The position numbers and the translations under genes are program-made. The notes beneath the pieces were generated by a model that was given only the letters and a program-made list of their open reading frames with translations, searched no databases and had not been told where the DNA came from. This document shows, one piece after another, positions 43,108 to 51,889 of a DNA stretch of 64,000 bases. Location of the stretch: contig CBDEUL010000006.1 in the NCBI GenBank assembly GCA_965243265.1, forward strand, positions 1-64,000, in the 5' to 3' direction. This DNA comes from Flavicella sp965243265 (lineage in GTDB: Bacteria > Bacteroidota > Bacteroidia > Flavobacteriales > Flavobacteriaceae). Every line of letters starts with the position of its first letter. Positions within the stretch are counted from its first letter, which is position 1.

Positions 43108-43377
43108 CTACTCTATCTCCTCATAGTCTACATATTCCCCTATATTATTATTTGTATTCGATTGATTGTTAGGCTTTTTATCTATAGTTGTTTCCCCCAC
43201 TTTTACATCTGGACTTTCTCTGTAGCCTCTTTGCTCTTGTGCTCGTTTTTGAGCTTTTTGAATAGCGCTTTTAACTAACAATGGAAATACATATTTTGCT
43301 ATAAACTTTAGTCCATAAATAACCAAAAGGATAATAGCTATTGTTCTTAAAAAGGTTATAAACCCTGCCTCCTGCAT
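43108..43377 (-). CDS. DUF4834 small membrane protein
   Basis: An 89-residue protein. Residues 8-35 form one or two hydrophobic segments (FLRTIAIILLVIYGLKFIAKYVFPLL), followed by a basic helix (KSAIQKAQKRAQEQRG) and a polar tail ending GEYVDYEEIE. This matches DUF4834 of Bacteroidota, with no known function. It is 46 bp before the YfhO-like gene on the same strand and divergent from the outer membrane protein gene, so it may lead the polysaccharide transcript. Confidence 0.75.
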   Translation of the reverse strand: MQEAGFITFLRTIAIILLVIYGLKFIAKYVFPLLVKSAIQKAQKRAQEQRGYRESPDVKVGETTIDKKPNNQSNTNNNIGEYVDYEEIE

Positions 43378-43445
43378 AATATTCTTAAATTTTATTCAAA
43401 AATAACAATTTGAAAAGAACTGTGACGTTCCTGTTGATAAAATCT

Positions 43446-43453
43446 TATATTTG
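43446..43453 (+). promoter_or_regulatory. -7 promoter box for the outer membrane protein gene
   Basis: TATATTTG fits TAnnTTTG. It overlaps an upstream TTG (43451) that could extend the next reading frame; ATG 43475 is therefore the better start, with a leader of about 15 bases. Confidence 0.55.
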
Positions 43454-43474
43454 AAAAAATTTTGCAATTCAAGA

Positions 43475-44752
43475 ATGAACAAAAACCTCTGGCTTCTTTT
43501 TATATGGCTACTAACTTCTACGATGAGTGCTCAGTACACTGAAGTTATTAACTCTAATAGACCTGGAATTTCGGAAAGCCCGTACAGTACTGGCTTAGAT
43601 GTCTTGCAAACAGAAATTGGACTTTCTACAAGTTCTATAGATACAGTAAACACGAACTCCTCTACACATCTTAGGAACATCTCTCTCCAATTTAGAGAGG
43701 GAGCCTTTAATGAATGTTTTGAATTTAATGGTTACTACTCTCAAGATTTCTTCTACACAAAACCTGAACAGTCAGGGTATTTTGATGGTCATACAACCTT
43801 TGGCATTGGTGCTGGTGTTAAATACATGATTTATGAGCCCACTTATAGCGATAGATCTAATGAAATTAGAAGTTGGAAAAGCAGAACACGGTTTGACACT
43901 AGGAGACTGATACCTACAGTAGGAGCTTCTATTTTAGTAGGGGCTTCATTTACTCCCAAATTAGATATTTCATTTAACACAAATATAAGTACTCGGGACC
44001 TTGATTCTGACTCTTCGAACGATAACACAGATTCTTCAGAGGAGGATTCTTCTGCATTCGAAGCTGACTTTATATTCAATACAAGAGTTAAAGCTGCTAT
44101 ATTATTACAAAACAACTTAGGTCCAGACTGGGTTGTCGTTACCAATTTAACTTATGACAAAACTGGGGACAATCTAAAAAAATCATCCTTAACCATGTCT
44201 TCCATACATACTTTAGATGATTTTTGGTCTGTTTACGGTGAACTAAACATGGACAACATTGAATTAGATGCTACAAAGGGTGGTAATTATTTTATCGGAG
44301 GTGGTGGTGCTTACCTTTTAAATAAAAACTTACAACTAGACGCCTCTGTACGAGCTAATTTTGGTGACTTTTATACAGGGGTAACATTCGGAATTGGTAT
44401 TTCTTGGAGAACAGATGATCATGTAGATCCTCCTCCAACAATTACTTCTATAAAAGAACAAGAAGATTCTATGAAGGCTTTTGAAAAACTAGTAACGGAG
44501 CCTAAAAACGAAGATGAAATACTTCCTAAGAAAGAGGCTACTCCTAAAAAAGGAAAACAAAACAATGAAAACCCTTTAATTGATGATGACTCTAAAAAAG
44601 ACGCAACTAAAAACGCAGCATCTTCTGGATCAAAACCTAAAAAAGGAAAAGCTTTGGAACAAGAATCAAGAAATCGCAAAGATTCAGAACCTTCTGAAAA
44701 TAAAAGAAATGACGATTATCAAAGTTATTTTGAAAAATTACAAAACCTATAA
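43475..44752 (+). CDS. Outer membrane beta-barrel protein, putative transporter family
   Basis: A 425-residue exported protein. A signal peptide (MNKNLWLLFIWLLTSTMSAQ) precedes a beta-rich body starting INSNRPGISESPYSTGLDVLQTEIGL, a motif of the 'putative MetA-pathway/transporter' outer membrane family. The barrel seems to end near residue 325 at FGIGISWRTDD; the last 90 residues are highly charged and low in complexity (many Lys, Glu, Asn, Ser), an unusual tail after a barrel. The role of the tail is unknown and might be periplasmic. rsmE begins 6 bp after the stop. Confidence 0.65.
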   Translation: MNKNLWLLFIWLLTSTMSAQYTEVINSNRPGISESPYSTGLDVLQTEIGLSTSSIDTVNTNSSTHLRNISLQFREGAFNECFEFNGYYSQDFFYTKPEQSGYFDGHTTFGIGAGVKYMIYEPTYSDRSNEIRSWKSRTRFDTRRLIPTVGASILVGASFTPKLDISFNTNISTRDLDSDSSNDNTDSSEEDSSAFEADFIFNTRVKAAILLQNNLGPDWVVVTNLTYDKTGDNLKKSSLTMSSIHTLDDFWSVYGELNMDNIELDATKGGNYFIGGGGAYLLNKNLQLDASVRANFGDFYTGVTFGIGISWRTDDHVDPPPTITSIKEQEDSMKAFEKLVTEPKNEDEILPKKEATPKKGKQNNENPLIDDDSKKDATKNAASSGSKPKKGKALEQESRNRKDSEPSENKRNDDYQSYFEKLQNL

Positions 44753-44758
44753 TATCAC

Positions 44759-45469
44759 GTGCAATTATTTTACACTCCTTCTTTAGATAAACACGTTTCT
44801 GAGTTTAAGTTTGACAAAACCGAAAGCAGACATATTGTACGTGTTTTACGAAAATCTGAAGGAGATACATTATACATTACTAACGGAAAGGGTTTTTTAT
44901 TTACTGCTGAAATAATCATAGCAAGTGACAAGAGCTGTTTGGTTAAAATTATAGACTGTACCCAAAAAGAAAAACCTTGGAATTATAGATTGCATATTGC
45001 TGTTGCTCCTACAAAAATCAATGATCGTATGGAGTGGTTTTTAGAAAAAGCAACAGAGATTGGCATCGATGAAATTACTCCTCTCATTTGCCATCACTCA
45101 GAACGAAAAACTATAAAACTGGAACGTTTTGAGAAAATTGTACAATCAGCTATGAAGCAATCTTTAAAATTTACGCTTCCTCAAATAAATGAAGCTATTC
45201 CTTTTAAAGAGTTTATAAAAAATGATTTTACAGGTTCTTGCTTTATTGCTCATTGTGAAGAGCAAGACAAAAAATCATTCAAAAACGAAATTCAAAAAAA
45301 CACAAATATCACAATTTTAATAGGTCCTGAAGGCGATTTTTCTCCTTCCGAGATCAAAACTGCGTTAGACAAAAACTTCACTCCTGTTACCTTAGGAGAA
45401 AGTAGATTACGCACAGAAACTGCTGCCTTGGTAGCTTGTCATGCTGTTTCTTTCACAAACGAAAACTAA
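44759..45469 (+). CDS. rsmE: 16S rRNA (uracil1498-N3)-methyltransferase
   Basis: RsmE makes m3U1498 in the decoding region of 16S rRNA. The 236-residue protein starts at GTG 44759 (MQLFYTPSLDKHVSEFKFDKTESRHIVRVLRK, the PUA-like N-terminal domain) and continues into the SPOUT domain: APTKINDRMEWFLEKATEIGIDEITPL, SERKTIKLERFEKIVQSAMKQS, and the knot with ILIGPEGDFSPSEI and LGESRLRTETAALVA. It is convergent with the NagZ-type gene, 5 bp away, and probably shares a transcript with the outer membrane protein gene. Confidence 0.94.
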   Translation: MQLFYTPSLDKHVSEFKFDKTESRHIVRVLRKSEGDTLYITNGKGFLFTAEIIIASDKSCLVKIIDCTQKEKPWNYRLHIAVAPTKINDRMEWFLEKATEIGIDEITPLICHHSERKTIKLERFEKIVQSAMKQSLKFTLPQINEAIPFKEFIKNDFTGSCFIAHCEEQDKKSFKNEIQKNTNITILIGPEGDFSPSEIKTALDKNFTPVTLGESRLRTETAALVACHAVSFTNEN

Positions 45470-45474
45470 CTTTA

Positions 45475-48387
45475 TTACTCTACAATAGCTTCTACAGCAA
45501 GTGCCTGTATTTTAGTACGAATATCTTCTTCTCCTAACTTATTGTTATCCATTGTAGGATAAGTTCTATTAGATAAAAACACATACAACAAACCTGTATC
45601 TGGATCAGCCCATGTATAAGTTCCTGTAAAACCGCTATGCCCAAAACTATTGTCAGACACACATCCACAAGTAGATTTCACTTCTGGGTCTAATTGAGGT
45701 TTATCGAATCCTAACCCCCTTCTAACTTCTGAACCCTGAAAGTAACGCTTATTGAATTTATGAATTGTTTGTGCTTCTAAATAACGATGCCCTCCATAAA
45801 AACCATCTTGTAAATACATTTGCATAAATTTAGCCACATCATTTGTGTTTGCAAACAAACCCGCATTTCCACTTACACCTCCCATCATAGCTGCTCCCAT
45901 GTCATGCACATAGCCTTGTAGTATTTGTTGCCTGAAATAAGTATCTATTTCCGAAGGCACAATTTCTTCTTTAGAAAACTTTTGCAATGGGTTATATCCC
46001 AAAGTTGTTGCTCCTAAAGAGTTGTAAAAATAGCTATCTACCAAAACATCCATTCCTTCTGAAAAATGATCTTCTATATATTTCTTAAAAATAAAAAAAG
46101 GCAAACCACTATACTTATACCCTACAACATCTCTTTGAGGGGCATTCACTACTTTCTGATAAATAGTATCTATATAATCTGTTCTTAAAAAAAGGCTTTC
46201 TGCTATAGGCACAGAATACTGAAGGCTTTTTGTTGAACTGTAATAATTCTTCAATAACTCATTACTAACACTATCTAAAGTCTCTAAATAAAACGGAATC
46301 CATGATTGTAAACGTGCTGTATGAGACAACATTTCTTTTACTGTAAGTGTATCCTTATTACTTCCTACATATTCTGGAAATAGGTTTTCAAAAGTATCTT
46401 CTAACTCAAAAACCCCCATTTCTTCTGCTCTCATTATTAAGGGAAGTCCTCCTAATATCTTCGTCAAAGAAGCTAAATCATAAATATCTGTATTTTTAAC
46501 CTGTCTTTTTTCTGCATAAGTGTGGTATCCAAAACTTTTTTGATAAACAACTACTCCATGTCTCGCTACTAAAATTTGAGCTCCAGGAGTCATCTTTTCT
46601 TCTATAATATACTTAGCTACACTGTCTATTTTTTGTAAGACTTTAGAACTCATACCTACCGACTCTGGTAATGAATACGACAAACGCATTAAATTAGTAG
46701 AATTAATTCCAGTTCCTTCAGCAAAAAAATTACCTATAGAAACAGGTAACTTTCCTTTTGTTTCCAAAGCTCCAAAAATCATTTGAGCAGCTGTTTCTTG
46801 TGACACTTTACTGTTTTGAAAAGCTACCAATACAGATTCTATTTCAGAAAAAGATTTTACCGACAATAAACTATAAGGGCTTGCAAACACATTCAACAGC
46901 ACTTTATTGTTTTTTGCTATCTTCTCTAACAAAACTAGCTCCTCTTCTTCAAACTTGTATCCCTTCCATGGATTTGCATTGGGTTTATGATATCCTATAA
47001 TTACAGTATCATAATTTTTAAGTTTTTCTAATAAAAAAGTATCTTCAGAAAAAAACGCATCAATATGAGTATACTTTTGTAATGTTTCTAAAAAATATTG
47101 ATGAGGTGCATCTCCTAATTTTACATAAGCTATTTTATTTACACTCAATTCTTTTATTGGTAAAATGGCATCTTCATTCTTTACCAAGGTAATTGCATTT
47201 TCAACCAATTTAGTATGTAATAAACTATCCTTAACCGTATTTAGATCTTCCTCTAAATTATCCAAAACTACAGGCTCATAAGAATGAAGCCCTGCCCAAT
47301 ACTTTGCTTTTAATATTTTTTCTACAGAATGATTTAATCTTTCTAGAGTTATTTCTTCGTTCTTTAAAGCTTTTTTTATTTTTTTTACCGCTGCCCCAAC
47401 ATCCTCTGGAATCAATAACATATCGTTCCCCGCCATAAAAGCAGCCAAATCAATTGCTCCTGGTTTTGCATAGTTTGCAGCCCCTTTCATATTTAAAGCA
47501 TCGGTAAATACCAAACCATTAAACCCCATACGTTGTTGCAACAAATCTGTAATTACTTTTTGAGAAATAGATGTTGGCAACTCTGGATTGGGTTCTAAAG
47601 CGGGTACGCTTAAATGCGCTACCATTACACTTGCTAAACCTATATCAAACAGTTTTGTATAAGGGTACATTTCTATATTTTCTAAACGCTCTATATCGAA
47701 TAATAATTGTGGTAATGTTTTATGCGAATCGGTAGCTGTGTCCCCATGACCTGGAAAATGTTTTGCATTGGCCAAAACACCTTCACTTTGCATCCCTGTT
47801 ATAAAAGCTGCTGCCTTTTTGGTTACATTAAATTTATTTTCTCCAAAAGAACGATTTCCTATAATTGGGTTTTCTGGGTTTGTATTAATATCTACTACGG
47901 GTGCAAAGTTGATATGAATTCCTAAACGTTTACAATGTACTCCTAAACGTTTTCCAAACTGCTCTATTAATTGATTGTTTTGAACAGCTCCTAAAGTCAT
48001 GTTCCAAGGGTAACGAAATGTTCTTTTCAAACGCATATCTAACCCCCACTCACCATCAAACCCAATTAACAATGGAATATCTGATTTTTCTTGATAATGA
48101 TTGTTTAACTCCGCTTGTTTTTCAGGAGTTCCTTGCATAAATATTAAACCACCTATATGGTGTTTCTTAATCTCCTCTTCTATTTTTTTGACATGCTTTT
48201 TATCCTTATTAGAATAAGCTTGCACCATAAACAACTGTCCTATTTTCTCATCTAAAGAAAGTGACTCCATTTTTTCTTGAACCCAAATATCCTGTGCTTG
48301 AATATCTTCGGTCAATAAAGGATCTAACTGCTGAGAAAGAGCTGAAAAACTAATGCAAAAAAAGAAAAAACTAAAAAATTTCAACAT
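45475..48387 (-). CDS. GH3 beta-N-acetylhexosaminidase fused to a serine beta-lactamase-like domain
   Basis: A 970-residue exported protein with a signal peptide (LKFFSFFFFCISFSALSQ). Residues about 35-370 are a NagZ-type GH3 domain: GQLFMVQAYS, GGLIFMQGTPEKQAELN, VVDINTNPENPIIGNRSFGE and AKHFPGHGDTATDSHKTLP, whose Asp-His pair marks N-acetylhexosaminidases. Residues 370-580 resemble the GH3 C-terminal region. Residues 590-960 are a class C beta-lactamase/serine hydrolase domain with the SLTK Ser-x-x-Lys motif, a YSG motif and GHSGFTGT. This fusion recurs in Bacteroidota and likely acts on peptidoglycan sugars in the periplasm; hydrolase activity of the second domain is inferred. Confidence 0.88.
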   Translation of the reverse strand: MLKFFSFFFFCISFSALSQQLDPLLTEDIQAQDIWVQEKMESLSLDEKIGQLFMVQAYSNKDKKHVKKIEEEIKKHHIGGLIFMQGTPEKQAELNNHYQEKSDIPLLIGFDGEWGLDMRLKRTFRYPWNMTLGAVQNNQLIEQFGKRLGVHCKRLGIHINFAPVVDINTNPENPIIGNRSFGENKFNVTKKAAAFITGMQSEGVLANAKHFPGHGDTATDSHKTLPQLLFDIERLENIEMYPYTKLFDIGLASVMVAHLSVPALEPNPELPTSISQKVITDLLQQRMGFNGLVFTDALNMKGAANYAKPGAIDLAAFMAGNDMLLIPEDVGAAVKKIKKALKNEEITLERLNHSVEKILKAKYWAGLHSYEPVVLDNLEEDLNTVKDSLLHTKLVENAITLVKNEDAILPIKELSVNKIAYVKLGDAPHQYFLETLQKYTHIDAFFSEDTFLLEKLKNYDTVIIGYHKPNANPWKGYKFEEEELVLLEKIAKNNKVLLNVFASPYSLLSVKSFSEIESVLVAFQNSKVSQETAAQMIFGALETKGKLPVSIGNFFAEGTGINSTNLMRLSYSLPESVGMSSKVLQKIDSVAKYIIEEKMTPGAQILVARHGVVVYQKSFGYHTYAEKRQVKNTDIYDLASLTKILGGLPLIMRAEEMGVFELEDTFENLFPEYVGSNKDTLTVKEMLSHTARLQSWIPFYLETLDSVSNELLKNYYSSTKSLQYSVPIAESLFLRTDYIDTIYQKVVNAPQRDVVGYKYSGLPFFIFKKYIEDHFSEGMDVLVDSYFYNSLGATTLGYNPLQKFSKEEIVPSEIDTYFRQQILQGYVHDMGAAMMGGVSGNAGLFANTNDVAKFMQMYLQDGFYGGHRYLEAQTIHKFNKRYFQGSEVRRGLGFDKPQLDPEVKSTCGCVSDNSFGHSGFTGTYTWADPDTGLLYVFLSNRTYPTMDNNKLGEEDIRTKIQALAVEAIVE

Positions 48388-48416
48388 TTAAATATCTATA
48401 AATTGTAAGTATTCTA

Positions 48417-48899
48417 TTAAACAAATCTTTGGTGCCAGCTTTCCTTTGCCGGAACCTCCCATTTTGTATCTAAATCTCCTTTGGTTTGAACCATATTATT
48501 AAATACTACAGTATTTCCTGTTATCTTATCTGCTTTGGCATAATTCTGAAATTCTGACAAGCTAACAATATTGATATTCTCCCCATCTTTAAAAGAGACA
48601 TTTAACTTATTCATTAAATCAACAGAAAACAATTCTTCTATCTTTTTTACAAATCGAACTGAAGCATCTATGGAACAACCTGAAACCCCCATAAATGATT
48701 CATCTACTGCCAACACAATAAATTGCTTGTACTTAACAGTAAAACCTCCTTTTAAATCATCTCCATGACGTGTCCAATCTGCAATAAACTCTCCTGCTTC
48801 ATTTGTTATTACTTCTATTTCTTTCTCTGAAAAAGCTCTATCTGATTGATATACCCAAACTCTTGAAGAGTTAGGCAATGTATTATAATCTACTAACAT
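48417..48899 (-). CDS. Conserved flavobacterial protein, often labelled 'ABC transporter ATPase'
   Basis: A 160-residue protein beginning LVDYNTLPNSSRVWVYQSDRAFSE, with GEFIADWTRHGDDLKGGFTVKYKQFIVLAVDESF and SGCSIDASVRFVKKIEE. It matches a Bacteroidota family commonly named ABC transporter ATPase, but neither a Walker A loop nor an LSGGQ signature is present and it is too short, so that name should not be trusted. No function is proposed. It lies 29 bp before the NagZ fusion gene and 30 bp after the exonuclease, on the same strand. Confidence 0.75.
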   Translation of the reverse strand: MLVDYNTLPNSSRVWVYQSDRAFSEKEIEVITNEAGEFIADWTRHGDDLKGGFTVKYKQFIVLAVDESFMGVSGCSIDASVRFVKKIEELFSVDLMNKLNVSFKDGENINIVSLSEFQNYAKADKITGNTVVFNNMVQTKGDLDTKWEVPAKESWHQRFV

Positions 48900-48929
48900 T
48901 ATTTTTTATTTTATAGAAATCCGTTCTTC

Positions 48930-49703
48930 TTAAATTTTATTATTCAGACTACGCAATTTTATCTGCGTCAATACTTTTTTTGTATACAATGGAAAATCTG
49001 CATTTTGAATCCAAGCATAATAACCTGGGTTTTCTTCCAATACATCAGTTACTTTTCTACCTTTATATTTCCCAAAAGTAAATACTTCACTTCCCTCCTC
49101 ATCAAACATTAAAAAGCCTGCAAAATCTGCTCTTTTATTATGTGATGAAAAATCACTCAAGCTCTTTACATCACTTCCTAGATCATCATATTTCTCTAAT
49201 TGTGCTAAGAGAATTTCATATGTAGCCAAAGTATCCGCTTCCGCAGAGTGCGCATTCTCTAAATTTTTACCACAATAAAACTCATATCCCGCACTTAATG
49301 TACGTTGTTCTTTTTTGTGAAAAATAACTTGTACATCAACCGCCACTCTATTTTTCATATCAAAATCTATTCCAACTCGTAACATTTCTTCTGCCAACAA
49401 AGGAATATCAAATCTGTTAGAATTAAACCCTGCTAAATCACTCCCTTTAATTAACTCATTTACTTGTGTAGACAACTCTTTAAAAGTAGGTTCCGAAACT
49501 ACTTTTTCATTTGTAATTCCATGTATATCTGATGCCTCTTTAGGTATTTCTATTTCAGGATTCACCAACCAAGTTTTACTCTCCTTATTTCCGTTAGGAA
49601 ACACTTTTAATATTGATATTTCTACAATTCTATCCTTTGCTATATTGATTCCTGTTGTCTCTAAATCAAAAAAGACAATCGGTTTTTTTAAATCTAATCC
49701 CAT
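48930..49703 (-). CDS. DEDD 3'-5' exonuclease (DnaQ-like) with DUF3820-like tail
   Basis: A 257-residue protein. Residues 8-170 are an RNase T/DnaQ exonuclease domain: VFFDLETTGINIAKDRIVEIS (ExoI, acidic DxE), LAGFNSNRFDIPLLAEEM (ExoII) and ENAHSAEADTLATYEILLAQL (ExoIII, with H-x4-D, so DEDDh type). Residues 190-250 contain FTFGKYKGRKVTDVLEENPGYYAWIQNADFP, the DUF3820 motif found beside such nucleases. Whether it edits replication errors or trims RNA is not decided by sequence. It is divergent from thrS. Confidence 0.88.
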   Translation of the reverse strand: MGLDLKKPIVFFDLETTGINIAKDRIVEISILKVFPNGNKESKTWLVNPEIEIPKEASDIHGITNEKVVSEPTFKELSTQVNELIKGSDLAGFNSNRFDIPLLAEEMLRVGIDFDMKNRVAVDVQVIFHKKEQRTLSAGYEFYCGKNLENAHSAEADTLATYEILLAQLEKYDDLGSDVKSLSDFSSHNKRADFAGFLMFDEEGSEVFTFGKYKGRKVTDVLEENPGYYAWIQNADFPLYTKKVLTQIKLRSLNNKI

Positions 49704-49863
49704 CTTAAAATTTTAATACTCGGTAAAGATAGTATTAATACCACGCTTCATAAAATCATACTTCTTTTTTTAACCGAACTTTGATAAGTTCCTCTTTTTA
49801 GAGAGAAAGAAAACTCCATTATTAACACCTAAAAAAATATACTTTTATATTCAATAATTTTAT

Positions 49864-49893
49864 TTGACGGCTAGTAGTTTTCTAATATCTTTG
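49864..49893 (+). promoter_or_regulatory. Complete -33/-7 promoter for the thrS operon
   Basis: TTG at 49864-49866 and TATCTTTG at 49886-49893 are 19 bases apart, the best-formed promoter in the window. The leader to ATG 49915 is about 15 bases with no Shine-Dalgarno motif and no T-box-like structure. Confidence 0.65.
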
Positions 49894-49914
49894 CGGTCTT
49901 AAAATTTATTCAAA

Positions 49915-51855
49915 ATGATTAAAATTACATTACCTGATGGAAGTGTGAAGGAGGTTGCTAAAAACAGCACTCCTCATGATGTTGCTAGAAGTATTAGCGA
50001 AGGATTGGCTAGAGCAATTATCTCTGCTAAATTTAACGATATTACCGTTGAAACAGTTACGCCTCTGACCACCGATGGTAGTCTGGTATTGTATACTTTT
50101 GATCAACCTGAAGGAAAAAAAGCTTTCTGGCATTCTTCTGCACACGTTTTAGCACAAGCTGTACAAGAAATGTACCCTGGAGTAAAATTAACTATAGGAC
50201 CTGCTATTGACAATGGATTTTATTATGATTTAGATTTAGGAGACAAATCTATTTCTGAAAAAGACTTCCCTGCAATTGAAAAGAAATTTCTAGAATTAGC
50301 TAGAGGAAAACACACATTCTCTATGCGTTCTGTTTCTAAAGCAGATGCTTTGGCAAAATATACAGAAGAAGGAAATGAATTTAAAGTTGAATTGATCGAA
50401 AACTTAGAGGACGGTGACATCACTTTTTGTGACCACGACAATTTTACTGATTTATGTAGAGGGGGTCACATTCCTAATACAGGCTTAATTAAAGCGGTAA
50501 AAGTAATGAGCGCTGCAGGTGCCTACTGGAGGGGTGATGAAAAAAATAAACAATTAACACGTTTGTACGGAGTTTCTTTTCCTAAACAAAAAATGCTTAC
50601 GGAGTACTTAGCTTTATTAGAAGAAGCAAAAAAACGTGATCACAGAAAGCTAGGTAAAGAATTGGATTTGTTTACTTTCTCTCAAAAAGTAGGTCAAGGA
50701 CTTCCTCTTTGGTTACCTAAAGGAGCTGCTTTAAGAGAACGTTTAGAAAATTTCTTAAAGAAAGCACAGAAAAAAGCAGGATATGAAATGGTAATGACTC
50801 CTCATATTGGTCAAAAAGAACTATATGTAACCTCTGGTCATTATGAAAAATATGGAGAAGATAGTTTTCAACCTATCCAAACTCCAAAAATGGACGAAGA
50901 GTTTTTGCTAAAACCCATGAACTGTCCTCATCACTGTGAAGTCTATAACCACAAACCTTATTCATACAAAGAATTACCTAAACGCTTTGCAGAATTTGGT
51001 ACTGTTTACCGTTATGAACAAAGTGGAGAATTACACGGTATGACTCGTGTACGTAGTTTTACACAAGACGATGCCCATATTTTTTGTACTCCAGATCAAC
51101 TAGACCAAGAGTTTAAAGACGTAATAGACTTAGTTTTATATGTTTTTAAATCATTAGGTTTTGAAGATTTTACAGCTCAAGTCTCTTTACGTGACAAAGA
51201 GAATACTGAAAAATACATTGGTTCTGACGAAAACTGGAACAAAGCTGAGCAGGCCATCATAAATGCAGCCAATGAAAAAGGTTTAGAAACAGTTATTGAA
51301 CATGGTGAAGCTGCCTTTTACGGTCCTAAGTTAGACTTTATGGTAAAAGATGCTTTGGGAAGAAGCTGGCAACTTGGAACAATTCAAGTAGACTACAATT
51401 TACCAGAACGTTTTGATTTAACGTACAAAGGATCAGACAATTTAGAGCACAGACCAATCATGATTCACCGTGCCCCTTTTGGATCTATGGAACGTTTTAT
51501 TGCTGTTTTACTAGAACATACTGGAGGAAATTTCCCATTATGGTTAACGCCAGAACAGGTTATCTTACTGCCTATCAGTGATAAATATCAAAAATATGCC
51601 GAAAAAGTTTCAGAACTGCTAGAAAATTCCGAAATTCGCGCCCTAATTGACTCCCGAAGTGAAAAAACGGGAAGAAAAATTAGAGATGCAGAACTAAACA
51701 AAATCCCTTACATGATTATTGTAGGTGAAAAAGAAGAAGGTGAAGAAACTGTATCGGTTAGAAAACACGGTGAAGGAGATATTGGTACATTTACCATTAA
51801 AGAATTCACTGATTTTTTAAAAAAAGAAATTAACAGCACATTAGTACAATTTTAA
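49915..51855 (+). CDS. thrS: Threonyl-tRNA synthetase
   Basis: ThrRS charges tRNA-Thr. The 646-residue protein has an N-terminal TGS domain (1-62, ITLPDGSVKEV), the editing N2 domain (to about 225, with the zinc-related HSSAHVLAQAVQ and CRGGHIPNTG), the class II catalytic core (LPLWLPKGAALRERLE, LKPMNCPHHCEVYNH, RYEQSGELHGMTRVRSFTQDDAHIF, HRAPFGSMERFIAVLLEH) and the anticodon domain (from about 545, VILLPISDKYQKYA). All parts are present and in order. It heads the thrS-infC-rpmI-rplT operon, 34 bp before infC. Confidence 0.98.
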   Translation: MIKITLPDGSVKEVAKNSTPHDVARSISEGLARAIISAKFNDITVETVTPLTTDGSLVLYTFDQPEGKKAFWHSSAHVLAQAVQEMYPGVKLTIGPAIDNGFYYDLDLGDKSISEKDFPAIEKKFLELARGKHTFSMRSVSKADALAKYTEEGNEFKVELIENLEDGDITFCDHDNFTDLCRGGHIPNTGLIKAVKVMSAAGAYWRGDEKNKQLTRLYGVSFPKQKMLTEYLALLEEAKKRDHRKLGKELDLFTFSQKVGQGLPLWLPKGAALRERLENFLKKAQKKAGYEMVMTPHIGQKELYVTSGHYEKYGEDSFQPIQTPKMDEEFLLKPMNCPHHCEVYNHKPYSYKELPKRFAEFGTVYRYEQSGELHGMTRVRSFTQDDAHIFCTPDQLDQEFKDVIDLVLYVFKSLGFEDFTAQVSLRDKENTEKYIGSDENWNKAEQAIINAANEKGLETVIEHGEAAFYGPKLDFMVKDALGRSWQLGTIQVDYNLPERFDLTYKGSDNLEHRPIMIHRAPFGSMERFIAVLLEHTGGNFPLWLTPEQVILLPISDKYQKYAEKVSELLENSEIRALIDSRSEKTGRKIRDAELNKIPYMIIVGEKEEGEETVSVRKHGEGDIGTFTIKEFTDFLKKEINSTLVQF

Positions 51856-51889
51856 AAACACCTGTGTTACAGGTATAAAATTTTAAGTT

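Noticed and set aside
48417..48899. ABC transporter ATPase
   Set aside because: No Walker A, Walker B or signature motif and only 160 residues; the name is inherited in databases without support in the sequence.
49704..49863. RNA gene or T-box upstream of thrS
   Set aside because: No stable structure, specifier loop or anti-terminator is visible; the gap shows only the thrS promoter at its right end.
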